Positions 16,378-24,975 of a stretch of 46,517 nt of DNA are shown here, one piece after another. Source of the stretch: Burkholderiales bacterium. Lineage in GTDB: Bacteria; Pseudomonadota; Gammaproteobacteria; Burkholderiales; Burkholderiaceae_C. Position 1 is the first letter of the stretch. The number at the start of each line of letters is the position of its first letter. Below the pieces are notes generated by a model. That model ran no database searches, was not told the origin of the DNA, and saw only the letters and a program-made list of their open reading frames with translations. A program made the translations under genes and the position numbers. Location: positions 1-46,517 of the forward strand of contig JAGWTU010000041.1 of NCBI GenBank assembly GCA_028868825.1, in the 5' to 3' direction.

Positions 16378-17472
16378 ATGAGCCTCAAGTGCGGCATCGT
16401 CGGCCTGCCCAACGTCGGCAAGTCCACCCTCTTCAACGCGCTGACCAAGGCGGGCATCGCGGCCGAGAACTACCCGTTCTGCACCATCGAGCCCAATGTC
16501 GGCGTCGTCGAGCTGCCCGATCCGCGGCTGGCCGCGCTGTCCGAGATCGTGCAACCCGAGCGCGTCGTGCCGGCGATCGTCGAGTTCGTCGACATCGCCG
16601 GCCTCGTCGCCGGCGCGAGCAAGGGCGAGGGCCTGGGCAACCAGTTCCTCAGCCACATCCGCGAGACCGACGCCATCGTTAACGTCGTGCGCTGCTTCGA
16701 CGACGAGAACGTGATCCACGTCGCCGGCAAGGTGGACCCGATATCGGACATCGAGGTCATCCAGACCGAGCTCTGCCTGGCCGACCTCGCCACCGTCGAG
16801 AAGAGCCTGCACCGCTACGTCAAGGCGGCGCGCTCGGGCAACGACAAGGAGGCAGCGGCACTCGTCAAGGTGCTCGAGAAATGCCAGGCCGCGCTCGACC
16901 AGGCGCATCCGGTGCGCGGCATCGACTTCAGCAAGGAGGAGCTGGCGATCCTCAAGCCCCTGTGCCTGATCACGGCCAAGCCGGCGATGTTCGTCGGCAA
17001 CGTCGCCGAGGACGGCTTCGAGAACAACCCCTACCTGGCGCGGCTGCAGGAGTACGCGGCGCGCCAGAACGCGCCGGTGGTGGCGATCTGCGCCAAGACC
17101 GAGGCCGACCTCGCCGACATGAGCGACGAGGACCGCGCGCTCTTCCTGCACGAGATGGGGCAGGACGAACCGGGGCTGAACCGCCTCATCCGCGCCGCCT
17201 TCAAGCTGCTCGGGCTGCAGACCTACTTCACCGCCGGCGTCAAGGAAGTGCGCGCCTGGACGATCCATATCGGCGACACGGCGCCGCAGGCCGCCGGCGT
17301 GATCCACACCGATTTCGAGCGCGGCTTCATCCGCGCCCAGACCATCGCCTACGAGGACTTCATCGCCTACCGCGGCGAGCAGGGCGCCAAGGACAACGGC
17401 AAGATGCGCGCCGAAGGCAAGGAGTACGTCGTGCGCGACGGCGACGTGCTGAATTTCCTGTTCAACGTCTAG
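16378..17472 (+). CDS. ychF: Redox-regulated ATPase YchF (Obg-like)
   Basis: The 364-residue protein starts MSLKCGIVGLPNVGKSTLFN, a canonical P-loop. The YchF-specific segments PFCTIEPNVGVVELPDPRL, FVDIAGLVAGASKGEGLGNQ and FVGNVAEDG follow; the last takes the place of the GTPase NKxD motif, so ATP is preferred. A C-terminal TGS domain covers about residues 280-364 (KEVRAWTIHIGDTAPQAAGV). YchF binds ribosomes and is linked to oxidative stress tolerance. Length and motifs are fully typical. Confidence 0.97.
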   Translation: MSLKCGIVGLPNVGKSTLFNALTKAGIAAENYPFCTIEPNVGVVELPDPRLAALSEIVQPERVVPAIVEFVDIAGLVAGASKGEGLGNQFLSHIRETDAIVNVVRCFDDENVIHVAGKVDPISDIEVIQTELCLADLATVEKSLHRYVKAARSGNDKEAAALVKVLEKCQAALDQAHPVRGIDFSKEELAILKPLCLITAKPAMFVGNVAEDGFENNPYLARLQEYAARQNAPVVAICAKTEADLADMSDEDRALFLHEMGQDEPGLNRLIRAAFKLLGLQTYFTAGVKEVRAWTIHIGDTAPQAAGVIHTDFERGFIRAQTIAYEDFIAYRGEQGAKDNGKMRAEGKEYVVRDGDVLNFLFNV

Positions 17473-17547
17473 CGCACGGCCGCGCCGGGCAAGGCACGCC
17501 TCGCCGCGGCCCTCGATGAGGCAACCTCGAACGCTTACAGTCGCGCG

Positions 17548-20500
17548 ATGGCGCAGAGCATGAAGACGGCGGGTGCGGCGGGATGGCGCGGCAGCGCGCC
17601 GGTCGTGGCGCTGGCAACCGCACTCGCCTACGCCCTGTTCGGTGCGGCGGCGTTGTGGCTGGCCGGACCGCCCGGCTACGCGGCACCGATCTATCCGTCG
17701 GCCGGCATCGCGCTTGCGGCGCTGCTCAGCTGGGGCCGCGGCGCCACGCTGGGCGTCTGGATCGGCGCCACGGCGGTGAATGTCGGGCTGGCGCTGGCCT
17801 TCGGCCGCAGCGGCCTGGACGCCTGGGTCGTGCCGGCGGTGATCGGCCTGGGCGCCGCGGCGCAGGCCGCTCTCGGCGCCATGCTCGTGCGGCGCCATGT
17901 CGCCCAACCGCTCGTGCTCAACGCGCCGCGCGACGTGCTGCGGTTCTGCCTGCTCGGCGCGGGCGCGGCCTGCATCGTCAGCCCCAGTGTCGCGACGGCC
18001 GCGCTGCTGGCCAGTGGCGCCATCGGTCGTGAGGCCGGCCTCATCACCTGGCTCACCTGGTGGGCCGGCGACGCGGCGGGCGTCATCATCGGCGCACCGC
18101 TCACCTGGACGCTGATCGGCCGGCCGCGCGCCGACTGGCTGTCGCGGCGCCGCACCGTCGGCTGGCCGCTGCTGGCCGCGCTGGCGTTGCTGATGGTCGG
18201 CGTGCACCAGTTCGGACGCCTGGACGGCCAGCGCCAGGAGGCGACCTTCGGCCGCGACGTCGACCGCCTCGCGGCTGAGGCGCAGGCGCGTCTGCGCGAA
18301 CCGATGGACGCCTTGCAGGCGCTCAACAGCAGCGCGCTGGCGCGCGGCGGCTCGATCGACCAGGCCTCGTTGCGGGCGGCCTCGCGCTGGTGGCTGGAGC
18401 AACCGATCGAGATCCAGGCCACCGGCTACGCCGAGCGCGTGGCGTTGGCCGACCTGGCGGACTTCGAAGCCCAGACCCGCGCCGCCGCACAGTCCGACTA
18501 CCATGTCTTCGACCGCGACGGCGGCGTCGCCCGCGGCCGTGACGCCGAGGTCGTCGCGCTGCGCTACATCGAGCCGCAGGAGGGCAACGCCGGCGCGCTG
18601 GGTGTGAACGCGCTCTCGGTGCCGGCCGCGCGCAAGGCGATCGAGGCGACGCGCGACACCGGTGGGCCGGTGGCGACCGCCGGCTTCCTGCTCAGCCAGG
18701 GCGGCAGCGGCACCGGCGTCGTGATCTACCAGGCGCTGTACCGCGGCGCGGCGACCGACCTGGCGTCGCGGCGCGCGCGCTTCAGCGGTGTCGTCTTCGT
18801 CACCTTGCGCGCCGAGCAGGTGCTGAGCAACCTCGCCGGGCCGCGATCGCCGTATCTGCACTGGTGCCTGGAGGACCCCTCGGCAGCCGGTCCGCAGCGG
18901 CGCCTGGCCGGCACGCCCGCCTGCGAGCTGCCGCACGGCATCGGCCATTTCGAGGCCCAGCGGCTGGTCGAACTCGGCGGCCGCCAGACGCTGCTGCGGG
19001 TGGCGGCCGCGGTCACCGACCTGCCGGGGCAGGACAGCGACGTCACCTGGCTGATCGAACTCGCGGCGCTGGCAGCGGCGGCGATGCTCAGCGCGATGCT
19101 GCTGACGGTGACCGGCGTCAACCGGCGCACCGAATTGGCCGTCGAGTCGGCCACCACCGAACTGCGCCGCGAGGTCAGCGAACGCGCGGCCGCCGAGACC
19201 GCGCTGCGCGAGAGCGAGGCCCGCCTGCGCTCGCTGCTCGACCATGTGCCGCTGGGCGTGGCCTTCATGGACGCCGAGGGTCGCGTGATCGAATTCAACC
19301 CGCGGCTGTGCGAGATCGTCGGCCTCGATGCCGAGGCGCTGCATGGTCGACCGGTGAGTGAGCTGTTCCGGCCCGACCAGGCAGCGGCGCTCAACGACCT
19401 GCGGCGCCGCCTCATCGAAGAGCCCAGCCGGTCGCTGCTCGCCCAGCTGCCGCTGCGGGGATCGAACCAGCCACAGCGCATCGCCCGCATCACGGCCACG
19501 GCGCTGCCGCGCGACGACGATCGCTCGCTGCGCATGGTCGGCGTGCTCGACGACATCACCGAGCGCCTGCGGCTGGAGGCCTCGGAACGCGCGCTGCACC
19601 GCGCCGAGGCGGCCAATCTGGCCAAGAGCGAATTCCTTTCGCGCATGAGCCATGAGCTGCGCACGCCCCTCAACGCGATGATGGGCTTCGCGCAGCTGCT
19701 GGGGATGGACCGCGAACCCGGACTCGCGGCGCACCAGCGCGACTGGGTCGACCAGGTGCAGCGCGCCGGCTGGCATCTGCTGGAGCTGATCAACGAGACG
19801 CTGGACCTGGCGCGCATCGAGTCGGGCAGCGTCCAGCTGACGCTGGCGCCGGTGGCGCTGGCGCCGCTGGTCGCGGCCTGCCGCGAACTGGTCGGCGCCG
19901 CCGCGCAGGCGCGCGGCATCACCGTCAGCACCGCCTTCGACGACGATGCCGGCGCCGCCGTGGCCGACGCGACGCGGCTGCAGCAGGTGCTGACGAACCT
20001 GCTGAGCAACGGCGTCAAGTACAACCGCGACGGCGGCCAGCTGGCGGTGACGTCGCATCGCATCGCGCGCGCCGAAGGCGACCTGATAGAGATCGCCGTC
20101 AGCGACAGCGGTCTGGGCATGACCGAGTCGCAGCTCGCCTCGCTGTTCCAGCCCTACAACCGCCTCGGCCGCGAAGCCAGCGGCATCGAGGGCACCGGCA
20201 TCGGCCTGGTCATCAGCCGCCGCCTGGCCGAGCTGATGGGCGGCACGCTCGAGGCTGCCAGCGAGGCCGGCGTCGGCTCGGTCTTCACGCTGTGCCTGCC
20301 CGCCGCCGAGGCCGCCGAGGCGCCCTCGGCGCGCTACACGCTGACCTCGCCGGCGCCGTACCGCGAGCGACGCGTGCACTACGTCGAGGACAACGAGACC
20401 AACATCGAGGTGATGCGCGGCGTCTTCGCGCAGCGCCCGCAGGTGCAGCTGACGACCTCGACGCTCGGACTCGACGGGCTGGCGGCGATCCGCAGCGACC

Positions 20501-20751
20501 ACCCCGACCTGATCCTGCTCGACATGCAGCTGCCCGACATCAGCGGCATCGAGCTGCTGCGCCACCTCAAGCAGGACGAGCGGCTGGCCGGCATACCGGT
20601 GGTCGTCGTGTCGGCCGATGCGACGTCGGCGAACATGCGCCAGGCGCTCGTCGCCGGCGCGCTGCATTACGTGACCAAACCATTGAATATCGCCCAGTTC
20701 TTCGAAATCGTCGATTCGATCCTCGAGGAGGCGCAGACGCGCTGGGGCTGA
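17548..20751 (+). CDS. Hybrid sensor histidine kinase: MASE1-CHASE-PAS-HisKA-HATPase-REC
   Basis: The 1067-residue protein has an N-terminal MASE1-like membrane block (about residues 20-225, including APIYPSAGIALAALLSWGRG) and an extracytoplasmic CHASE-like domain (about 240-490, with ATGYAERVALADLADFEAQT). A membrane helix lies near 501-523, and a PAS domain at about 556-670. The kinase core has the phospho-acceptor H702 in SHELRTPLNAMMGF, an ATPase domain with GTGIGLVISRRLAELMGG, and a C-terminal receiver with D992 (ILLDMQLPDISG) and K1044 (YVTKPLN). All phosphorelay residues are intact. No separate regulator is adjacent. nadC follows after 7 bases, so they may share a transcript. The ligand is unknown. 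Confidence 0.92.
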   Translation: MAQSMKTAGAAGWRGSAPVVALATALAYALFGAAALWLAGPPGYAAPIYPSAGIALAALLSWGRGATLGVWIGATAVNVGLALAFGRSGLDAWVVPAVIGLGAAAQAALGAMLVRRHVAQPLVLNAPRDVLRFCLLGAGAACIVSPSVATAALLASGAIGREAGLITWLTWWAGDAAGVIIGAPLTWTLIGRPRADWLSRRRTVGWPLLAALALLMVGVHQFGRLDGQRQEATFGRDVDRLAAEAQARLREPMDALQALNSSALARGGSIDQASLRAASRWWLEQPIEIQATGYAERVALADLADFEAQTRAAAQSDYHVFDRDGGVARGRDAEVVALRYIEPQEGNAGALGVNALSVPAARKAIEATRDTGGPVATAGFLLSQGGSGTGVVIYQALYRGAATDLASRRARFSGVVFVTLRAEQVLSNLAGPRSPYLHWCLEDPSAAGPQRRLAGTPACELPHGIGHFEAQRLVELGGRQTLLRVAAAVTDLPGQDSDVTWLIELAALAAAAMLSAMLLTVTGVNRRTELAVESATTELRREVSERAAAETALRESEARLRSLLDHVPLGVAFMDAEGRVIEFNPRLCEIVGLDAEALHGRPVSELFRPDQAAALNDLRRRLIEEPSRSLLAQLPLRGSNQPQRIARITATALPRDDDRSLRMVGVLDDITERLRLEASERALHRAEAANLAKSEFLSRMSHELRTPLNAMMGFAQLLGMDREPGLAAHQRDWVDQVQRAGWHLLELINETLDLARIESGSVQLTLAPVALAPLVAACRELVGAAAQARGITVSTAFDDDAGAAVADATRLQQVLTNLLSNGVKYNRDGGQLAVTSHRIARAEGDLIEIAVSDSGLGMTESQLASLFQPYNRLGREASGIEGTGIGLVISRRLAELMGGTLEAASEAGVGSVFTLCLPAAEAAEAPSARYTLTSPAPYRERRVHYVEDNETNIEVMRGVFAQRPQVQLTTSTLGLDGLAAIRSDHPDLILLDMQLPDISGIELLRHLKQDERLAGIPVVVVSADATSANMRQALVAGALHYVTKPLNIAQFFEIVDSILEEAQTRWG

Positions 20752-20758
20752 AACGGGG

Positions 20759-21637
20759 ATGACGAACATGGAAGCCGGCAACGAGACCCTGCGCGACGCG
20801 CTCGCACGCAACGTGCGCGATGCGCTGACGGAGGACATCGGCCGCGGCGACTGGACGGCGCAACTGGTGCCGGCCGGGCGCCGCGTGCGCGGCCGCGTCG
20901 TCGCCAGGGAAGCGGCGGTGATCTGCGGCCGGCCCTGGTTCGATGCCGTCGTGCTGGCGCTCGACCCGACCGCGGCGATCGCATGGGCGGCCACCGAGGG
21001 CGCGGCCGTCGCCCCCGGCGCCGAGGTCTGCCGCATCGACGCCGATGCCCGCGCGCTGCTCAGCGCCGAGCGCCCGGCGCTGAACTTCCTGCAGACGCTC
21101 TCGGCGGTGGCGACGCTGACGCGGCAGTACGTCGACGCCATCGCCGGCGCTTCGCCGAACCCGCGCGGCTGCGCCGTGCTCGACACGCGCAAGACCCTGC
21201 CGGGGCTGCGCCAGGCGCAGAAATACGCCGTACGCATCGGCGGCGGCCGCAATCAGCGCATGGCGCTGTGGGATGGCATCCTGATCAAGGAGAACCATAT
21301 CGCCGCCGCCGGCGGCATCGCGCAGGCGCTGCAGGCGGCCCGCTCGCTCGACGCCGGCGTGAGCGTACAGATCGAGGTCGAGAGCCTCGACGAGCTCGAA
21401 CAGGCGCTGGCCGCCGGCGCCGAGAACGTGCTGATCGACGACTTCAGCCTCGACGACATGCGGCGCGCCTGCGCCGTCAACGCCGGGCGCGCGGTGCTCG
21501 AGGTTTCGGGCGGTGTCGACCTGGCGCAGATCCGCGCCATCGCCGCCACCGGCGTCGACCGCATCTCGGTCGGCAAGCTGACCAAGGACGTGCGCGCGGT
21601 CGACCTCTCGATGCGCATCGATCCCTGGGGCGCCTGA
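20759..21637 (+). CDS. nadC: Nicotinate-nucleotide pyrophosphorylase (quinolinate phosphoribosyltransferase)
   Basis: The 292-residue protein has the NadC signature throughout: EDIGRGDWTAQLVPA near the N-terminus, ERPALNFLQTLSAVATLT, the substrate arginine/lysine segment LDTRKTLPGLRQAQKYAVRI, GGGRNQRMALWDGILIKENH and the C-terminal VLEVSGGVDLAQIRAIAATG. It converts quinolinate and PRPP to nicotinate mononucleotide in NAD synthesis. It starts at ATG 20759, with an in-frame ATG at 20768 as an alternative. The 7-base gap to the histidine kinase gene suggests co-transcription. Confidence 0.96.
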   Translation: MTNMEAGNETLRDALARNVRDALTEDIGRGDWTAQLVPAGRRVRGRVVAREAAVICGRPWFDAVVLALDPTAAIAWAATEGAAVAPGAEVCRIDADARALLSAERPALNFLQTLSAVATLTRQYVDAIAGASPNPRGCAVLDTRKTLPGLRQAQKYAVRIGGGRNQRMALWDGILIKENHIAAAGGIAQALQAARSLDAGVSVQIEVESLDELEQALAAGAENVLIDDFSLDDMRRACAVNAGRAVLEVSGGVDLAQIRAIAATGVDRISVGKLTKDVRAVDLSMRIDPWGA

Positions 21638-21659
21638 GCCGAACGCGGCGCCACGAACC

Positions 21660-22259
21660 TCAGCCGGCGCTGCCGCTCCAGCGGCGGACGACGCCGACGT
21701 CGATGTCGAATAGGTCGAGCGCCCGGCCCACGGTCTGGTCGACGATCTCCTGGACCGTCGCCGGCCGGTGGTAGAAGGCCGGCACCGGCGGCATGATGAT
21801 CGCGCCGTTGGCCGTCGCCTGCGCCATCAGCGAGATATGGCCGGCATGCAGCGGCGTCTCGCGCAGCAGCAGCACGACGCGGCGGCGCTCCTTGAGGCAG
21901 ACATCGGCGGCGCGCACGACGAGCTCCTCGTCGTAGCTGTGGGCGATGCCGCTGAGCGTCTTCGCCGAACAGGGCGCCACCAGCATCCCCAGGGTGCGGA
22001 ACGAACCCGAGGCGATCGAGGCGCCGATGTCGCGCTGACCGTGGACCTGGTCGGCGAGCGCGCGCACCTCGGCCGGCTGGCGGTCGGTCTCCTCGACCAG
22101 CGTGCGGGCGGCGGCGGCGGAGAGGATGAGATGGGTCTCGACCGCGCCCGACGCGCGCAGCAGCTCGAGCGCGCGCACGCCGTAGATGGCGCCCGAGGCG
22201 CCGGTGATGGCGACGATCAGCCGCGGCTTGGTGGTCGCGCGCGCGGGCTGGGGTTCCAT
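21660..22259 (-). CDS. ubiX: Flavin prenyltransferase UbiX
   Basis: The 199-residue flavoprotein has the UbiX motifs RLIVAITGASGAIYGVRALE at the N-terminus, GSFRTLGMLVAPCSAKTLSG in the middle and IIMPPVPAFYHRPATVQEIV near the C-terminus. UbiX attaches a dimethylallyl group to FMN to make the prenylated cofactor for UbiD decarboxylases, including the one in ubiquinone synthesis. It is divergent from rpoH and convergent with nadC. No ubiD is visible in the window. Confidence 0.95.
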   Translation of the reverse strand: MEPQPARATTKPRLIVAITGASGAIYGVRALELLRASGAVETHLILSAAAARTLVEETDRQPAEVRALADQVHGQRDIGASIASGSFRTLGMLVAPCSAKTLSGIAHSYDEELVVRAADVCLKERRRVVLLLRETPLHAGHISLMAQATANGAIIMPPVPAFYHRPATVQEIVDQTVGRALDLFDIDVGVVRRWSGSAG

Positions 22260-22382
22260 GGTGGCGGGTCCTGTCGGGTGGCTGCGGGCGGCGCCAGCTT
22301 AAGCGATCGGGCGGCCGCGGCTGGCCGCGACTGCTCAACGAGCCTTCGGTGTTTCATTCATCGAGCCGTAGTTGTGAGTACA

Positions 22383-22399
22383 CGCTTACTAAATAAGCG
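22383..22399. repeat. AT-rich inverted repeat between ubiX and rpoH
   Basis: CGCTTA-CTAAA-TAAGCG is a perfect 6-base inverted repeat with a 5-base centre. It lies about 35 bases upstream of the CIRCE operator in the 240-base region between the two divergent genes. It could be an operator or part of an upstream promoter. No T-run follows, so a terminator is unlikely. Confidence 0.4.
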
Positions 22400-22433
22400 C
22401 CAAATCGTCATCGATTCATGCACCGTCAAGGCT

Positions 22434-22460
22434 TAAGCACTCGACGACAGAGAGTGCTAA
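22434..22460 (+). promoter_or_regulatory. CIRCE operator (HrcA-binding site) upstream of rpoH
   Basis: TAAGCACTC, nine bases (GACGACAGA) and GAGTGCTAA match the CIRCE consensus TTAGCACTC-N9-GAGTGCTAA at 17 of 18 positions, with the exact spacer length. CIRCE is bound by the heat-shock repressor HrcA. The right arm overlaps the TGCTAATAT extended -10 element, so binding would block RNA polymerase. This implies that rpoH is repressed by HrcA. The hrcA gene itself is not in the window. Confidence 0.88.
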
Positions 22461-22463
22461 TAT
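22455..22463 (+). promoter_or_regulatory. Extended -10 promoter of rpoH
   Basis: TGC followed by TAATAT gives a TGn extended -10 with five of six -10 bases. The start of transcription would be near 22470, leaving a leader of about 33 bases. No good -35 is seen at 17 bases spacing, which extended -10 promoters tolerate. It lies inside the right arm of the CIRCE element. Confidence 0.6.
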
Positions 22464-22502
22464 CCACGGAACCAGAACGCCGATGGGTGTATCCCAGTGC
22501 GC

Positions 22503-23423
22503 ATGAATATGAACCGCTCCACTGCTCTTGCTGTTCGCGACCCCTGGTCGATGGTGCCCTCGCTGGGCAACCTGGATGCCTACGTCTCGGCCGTGAACCG
22601 CATGCCGATGCTGACGCAGACCGAGGAGACACGCCTCGCCCGCGCGCTGCGCGACGAGGGCGATCTCAAGGCCGCCGGACAGCTGGTGCTCTCGCACCTG
22701 CGCCTCGTCGTCTCGGTCTCGCGCCAGTACCTGGGCTACGGCCTGCCGCAGGGCGACCTGATCCAGGAAGGCAATGTCGGTCTGATGAAGGCCGTCAAGC
22801 GCTTCGACCCCGAACAGGGCGTGCGCCTGGTGAGCTACGCGCTGCACTGGATCAAGGCCGAGATCCACGAATACATTCTGAAGAACTGGCGCATGGTCAA
22901 GGTCGCGACGACCAAGGCCCAGCGCAAGCTGTTCTTCAACCTGCGTTCGATGAAGCAGGGCATGAAGAGCGACGCTGCCGACGGCGACACCCACCGCAAC
23001 ACGCTGACCCCGGACGAGGTTGCGTCGATGGCGGGCGAGCTCAACGTCAAGCCCGAGGAAGTCGTCGAGATGGAAATGCGGCTGTCCGGCGGCGACGTCG
23101 CGCTCGAGCCCCAGGTCGATGACGGCGAGGAAAGCTACGCGCCCATCGCCTACCTGGCCGACGAGGGCAGCGAGCCGACGCGCGTCATCGAGGCGCGGCA
23201 ACGCGACTGGCTGCAGAGCGACGGCATCAGCCTGGCGCTCGACGCGCTGGACGAGCGCAGCCGCCGCATCGTCGAGGAGCGCTGGCTCAAGGTCAACGAC
23301 GACGCCAGCGGCGGCATGACGCTGCACGACCTGGCGGCGATCTACGGCGTCAGCGCCGAGCGCATCCGCCAGATCGAGGCGGCGGCGCTGAAGAAGATGC
23401 GCAAGGCGCTGGCCGAGGCCTGA
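22503..23423 (+). CDS. rpoH: RNA polymerase heat-shock sigma factor RpoH (sigma-32)
   Basis: About 306 residues. Region 2 is visible in LVLSHLRLVVSVSRQYLGYG and LPQGDLIQEGNVGLMKAVKR, followed by FDPEQGVRLVSYALHWIKAE. The RpoH box is present as QRKLFFNLRSMKQ. Region 4 ends with LAAIYGVSAERIRQIEAAAL. RpoH directs transcription of chaperone and protease genes. Three nearby starts are possible (GTG 22497, ATG 22503, ATG 22509) and none has a clear ribosome site; I chose the first ATG. The CIRCE element upstream indicates HrcA control. Confidence 0.95.
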   Translation: MNMNRSTALAVRDPWSMVPSLGNLDAYVSAVNRMPMLTQTEETRLARALRDEGDLKAAGQLVLSHLRLVVSVSRQYLGYGLPQGDLIQEGNVGLMKAVKRFDPEQGVRLVSYALHWIKAEIHEYILKNWRMVKVATTKAQRKLFFNLRSMKQGMKSDAADGDTHRNTLTPDEVASMAGELNVKPEEVVEMEMRLSGGDVALEPQVDDGEESYAPIAYLADEGSEPTRVIEARQRDWLQSDGISLALDALDERSRRIVEERWLKVNDDASGGMTLHDLAAIYGVSAERIRQIEAAALKKMRKALAEA

Positions 23424-23457
23424 GCCGGCCTCAGCCTGGACCGTGGCGGGGCCGGCC

Positions 23458-24069
23458 TCAGCCGGCCTTCAGCAACTGCTGCAGGTCCTGCTTCAGCGCG
23501 TCGGCGCCACTGCCATAGCGTGTGAACAGGCGCACCCGGCCCTCTTCGTCGAAGACGTAGCTGCCCGCCGTGTGGTCCATCGTGTAGGTCTCGGCGCTGG
23601 CGCCCGGCACCTTCGCGTAATAGACCTTGAAGGCCTTCGCCGCGGCGGCGGTCTGCGCGTCGTCGCCGCGCAGCGCGATGAAATCGGGGCTGAAGTTGCC
23701 GACATAGGCCTTGAGCACCTGCGGCGTGTCGCGCGCCGGGTCGATCGTCACGAACACACCCTGCACTTTCGCGCCGTCGGCGCCCAGCGACTGCTTGACC
23801 TGCGCCAGTTCGAGCATCGTCGTCGGGCAGACGTCGGGGCATTGCGTGTAGCCGAAGAAGACCACCAGGACCTTGCCCTTGAAGTCCGACAGATGCCGCA
23901 TGCGGCCGTCGGTGTCGGGCAGGTCGAGCGCGCGGGCGTACTCGGCGCCGCTGATGTCGATGCCGTTGAACTTCGGTTTCTGCGGGGCACTCGGGCCGCA
24001 GGCGGCGACGATGGCGACGGCGCCGAGCGCCGCCAGAGCGCTGATCAGGCGACGGCGTGGGCGATCCAT
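23458..24069 (-). CDS. SCO1/SenC/PrrC family copper chaperone, probable lipoprotein
   Basis: The 203-residue protein has a lipobox-like signal (AIVAAC, cysteine 24). The thioredoxin-like fold carries the copper site C77 and C81 in GYTQCPDVCPTTMLEL and H166 in YTMDHTAGSYVFDEEG. These are the three Cu ligands needed to deliver copper to the CuA site of cytochrome c oxidase subunit II. The start overlaps the end of ctaB by 25 bases. It closes the oxidase assembly gene run. Confidence 0.93.
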   Translation of the reverse strand: MDRPRRRLISALAALGAVAIVAACGPSAPQKPKFNGIDISGAEYARALDLPDTDGRMRHLSDFKGKVLVVFFGYTQCPDVCPTTMLELAQVKQSLGADGAKVQGVFVTIDPARDTPQVLKAYVGNFSPDFIALRGDDAQTAAAAKAFKVYYAKVPGASAETYTMDHTAGSYVFDEEGRVRLFTRYGSGADALKQDLQQLLKAG

Positions 24070-24962
24070 GGACTCAGGTAATGGTCGACCAGCAGCGCCG
24101 CGAACAGCAGCGACAGATGCCAGATCGAATAGCGGAAGGTCTTGCGCGCCAGCGCGTCGCTGTACTCGCGCCAGAGCTGCCATGCATGGGCGATGAAGCC
24201 GCCGCCGAGCACGAGTGCCGCGGCGAGGTAGATCGACCCGCTCATGCCGTGGATGCAGGGCAGCAGCGTCGCCGCGAACAGGATGATCGTGTACAGCAGC
24301 ACCTGCAGCCGCGTGAAGCGGCTGCCGTGGGTGATCGGCAGCATCGGCAGGCCGGCCTTGCGATAGTCCTCGGCGCGGTACAGCGCCAGCGCCCAGAAAT
24401 GCGGCGGCGTCCACAGGAAGATGATGAGGAACAGCATGATCGCCTCGGAGCTGACCGAGCCGGTCATCGCGGCCCAGCCCAGCACCGGCGGCATCGCGCC
24501 CGAGGCGCCGCCGATGACGATGTTCTGCGGCGTCAGCGGCTTGAGCACGACGGTGTAGACGATGGCGTAGCCGACGAAGGTCGCGAAGGTCAGCGCCATC
24601 GTCAGCGGATTGACCCAGTGGTAGAGGATGGCGCTGCCGATGGCGCACAGCACGCCGGCGAACAGCAGCGTGTGGGCGTTCGTGAGTTCGCCGCGCGCCG
24701 TCGGTCGCCAGGCCGTGCGGGCCATGCGGCGGTCGATCTGCTGTTCGACGACGCAGTTGATCGCCGCGGCGGCGGCGGCGACGAGCCAGATGCCGACGGT
24801 GGCCGGCAGCACGAGTCGCCATTCGGGCCAGCCGGGTTCGGCCAGCAACATGCCGATGAGCGCGCAGAACACGATCAGCTGCACGACGCGCGGCTTGGTC
24901 AGCGCGTAGAACTGCGACCAGCGCTGGCGGGCGGGGCGGAAGGCGACGAGGGTTTGCGACAT
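24045..24962 (-). CDS. ctaB: Protoheme IX farnesyltransferase (heme O synthase)
   Basis: The 305-residue, multi-helix UbiA-family prenyltransferase has the first aspartate-rich signature as NCVVEQQIDRRMARTAWRPT and a second in YRAEDYRKAGLPMLPITHG. It farnesylates heme B to heme O, the step before CtaA. It begins 13 bases past the ctaA stop and overlaps the SCO1 gene, consistent with one operon. No unusual features. Confidence 0.95.
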   Translation of the reverse strand: MSQTLVAFRPARQRWSQFYALTKPRVVQLIVFCALIGMLLAEPGWPEWRLVLPATVGIWLVAAAAAAINCVVEQQIDRRMARTAWRPTARGELTNAHTLLFAGVLCAIGSAILYHWVNPLTMALTFATFVGYAIVYTVVLKPLTPQNIVIGGASGAMPPVLGWAAMTGSVSSEAIMLFLIIFLWTPPHFWALALYRAEDYRKAGLPMLPITHGSRFTRLQVLLYTIILFAATLLPCIHGMSGSIYLAAALVLGGGFIAHAWQLWREYSDALARKTFRYSIWHLSLLFAALLVDHYLSPWIAHAVA

Positions 24963-24975
24963 CGGAGGGCGGATT

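Noticed and set aside
16321..21252. A very long open frame on the minus strand, continuous with the pirin frame, crossing ychF, the histidine kinase and most of nadC.
   Set aside because: It is antisense to three well-recognised genes, its translation is low-complexity (rich in Arg, Gly, Ala and Gln) and it has no domain. Long stop-free antisense frames are common at about 70% GC.
22383..22399. The CGCTTA..TAAGCG inverted repeat as a terminator for ubiX or rpoH.
   Set aside because: Both genes point away from it and no T-run follows, so an operator or promoter role is more likely.
23424..23456. GCCGGCC..GGCCGGC as a terminator between rpoH and the SCO1 gene.
   Set aside because: The arms are self-palindromic, the loop is about 19 bases and there is no T-run; the repeat may be chance in GC-rich DNA.
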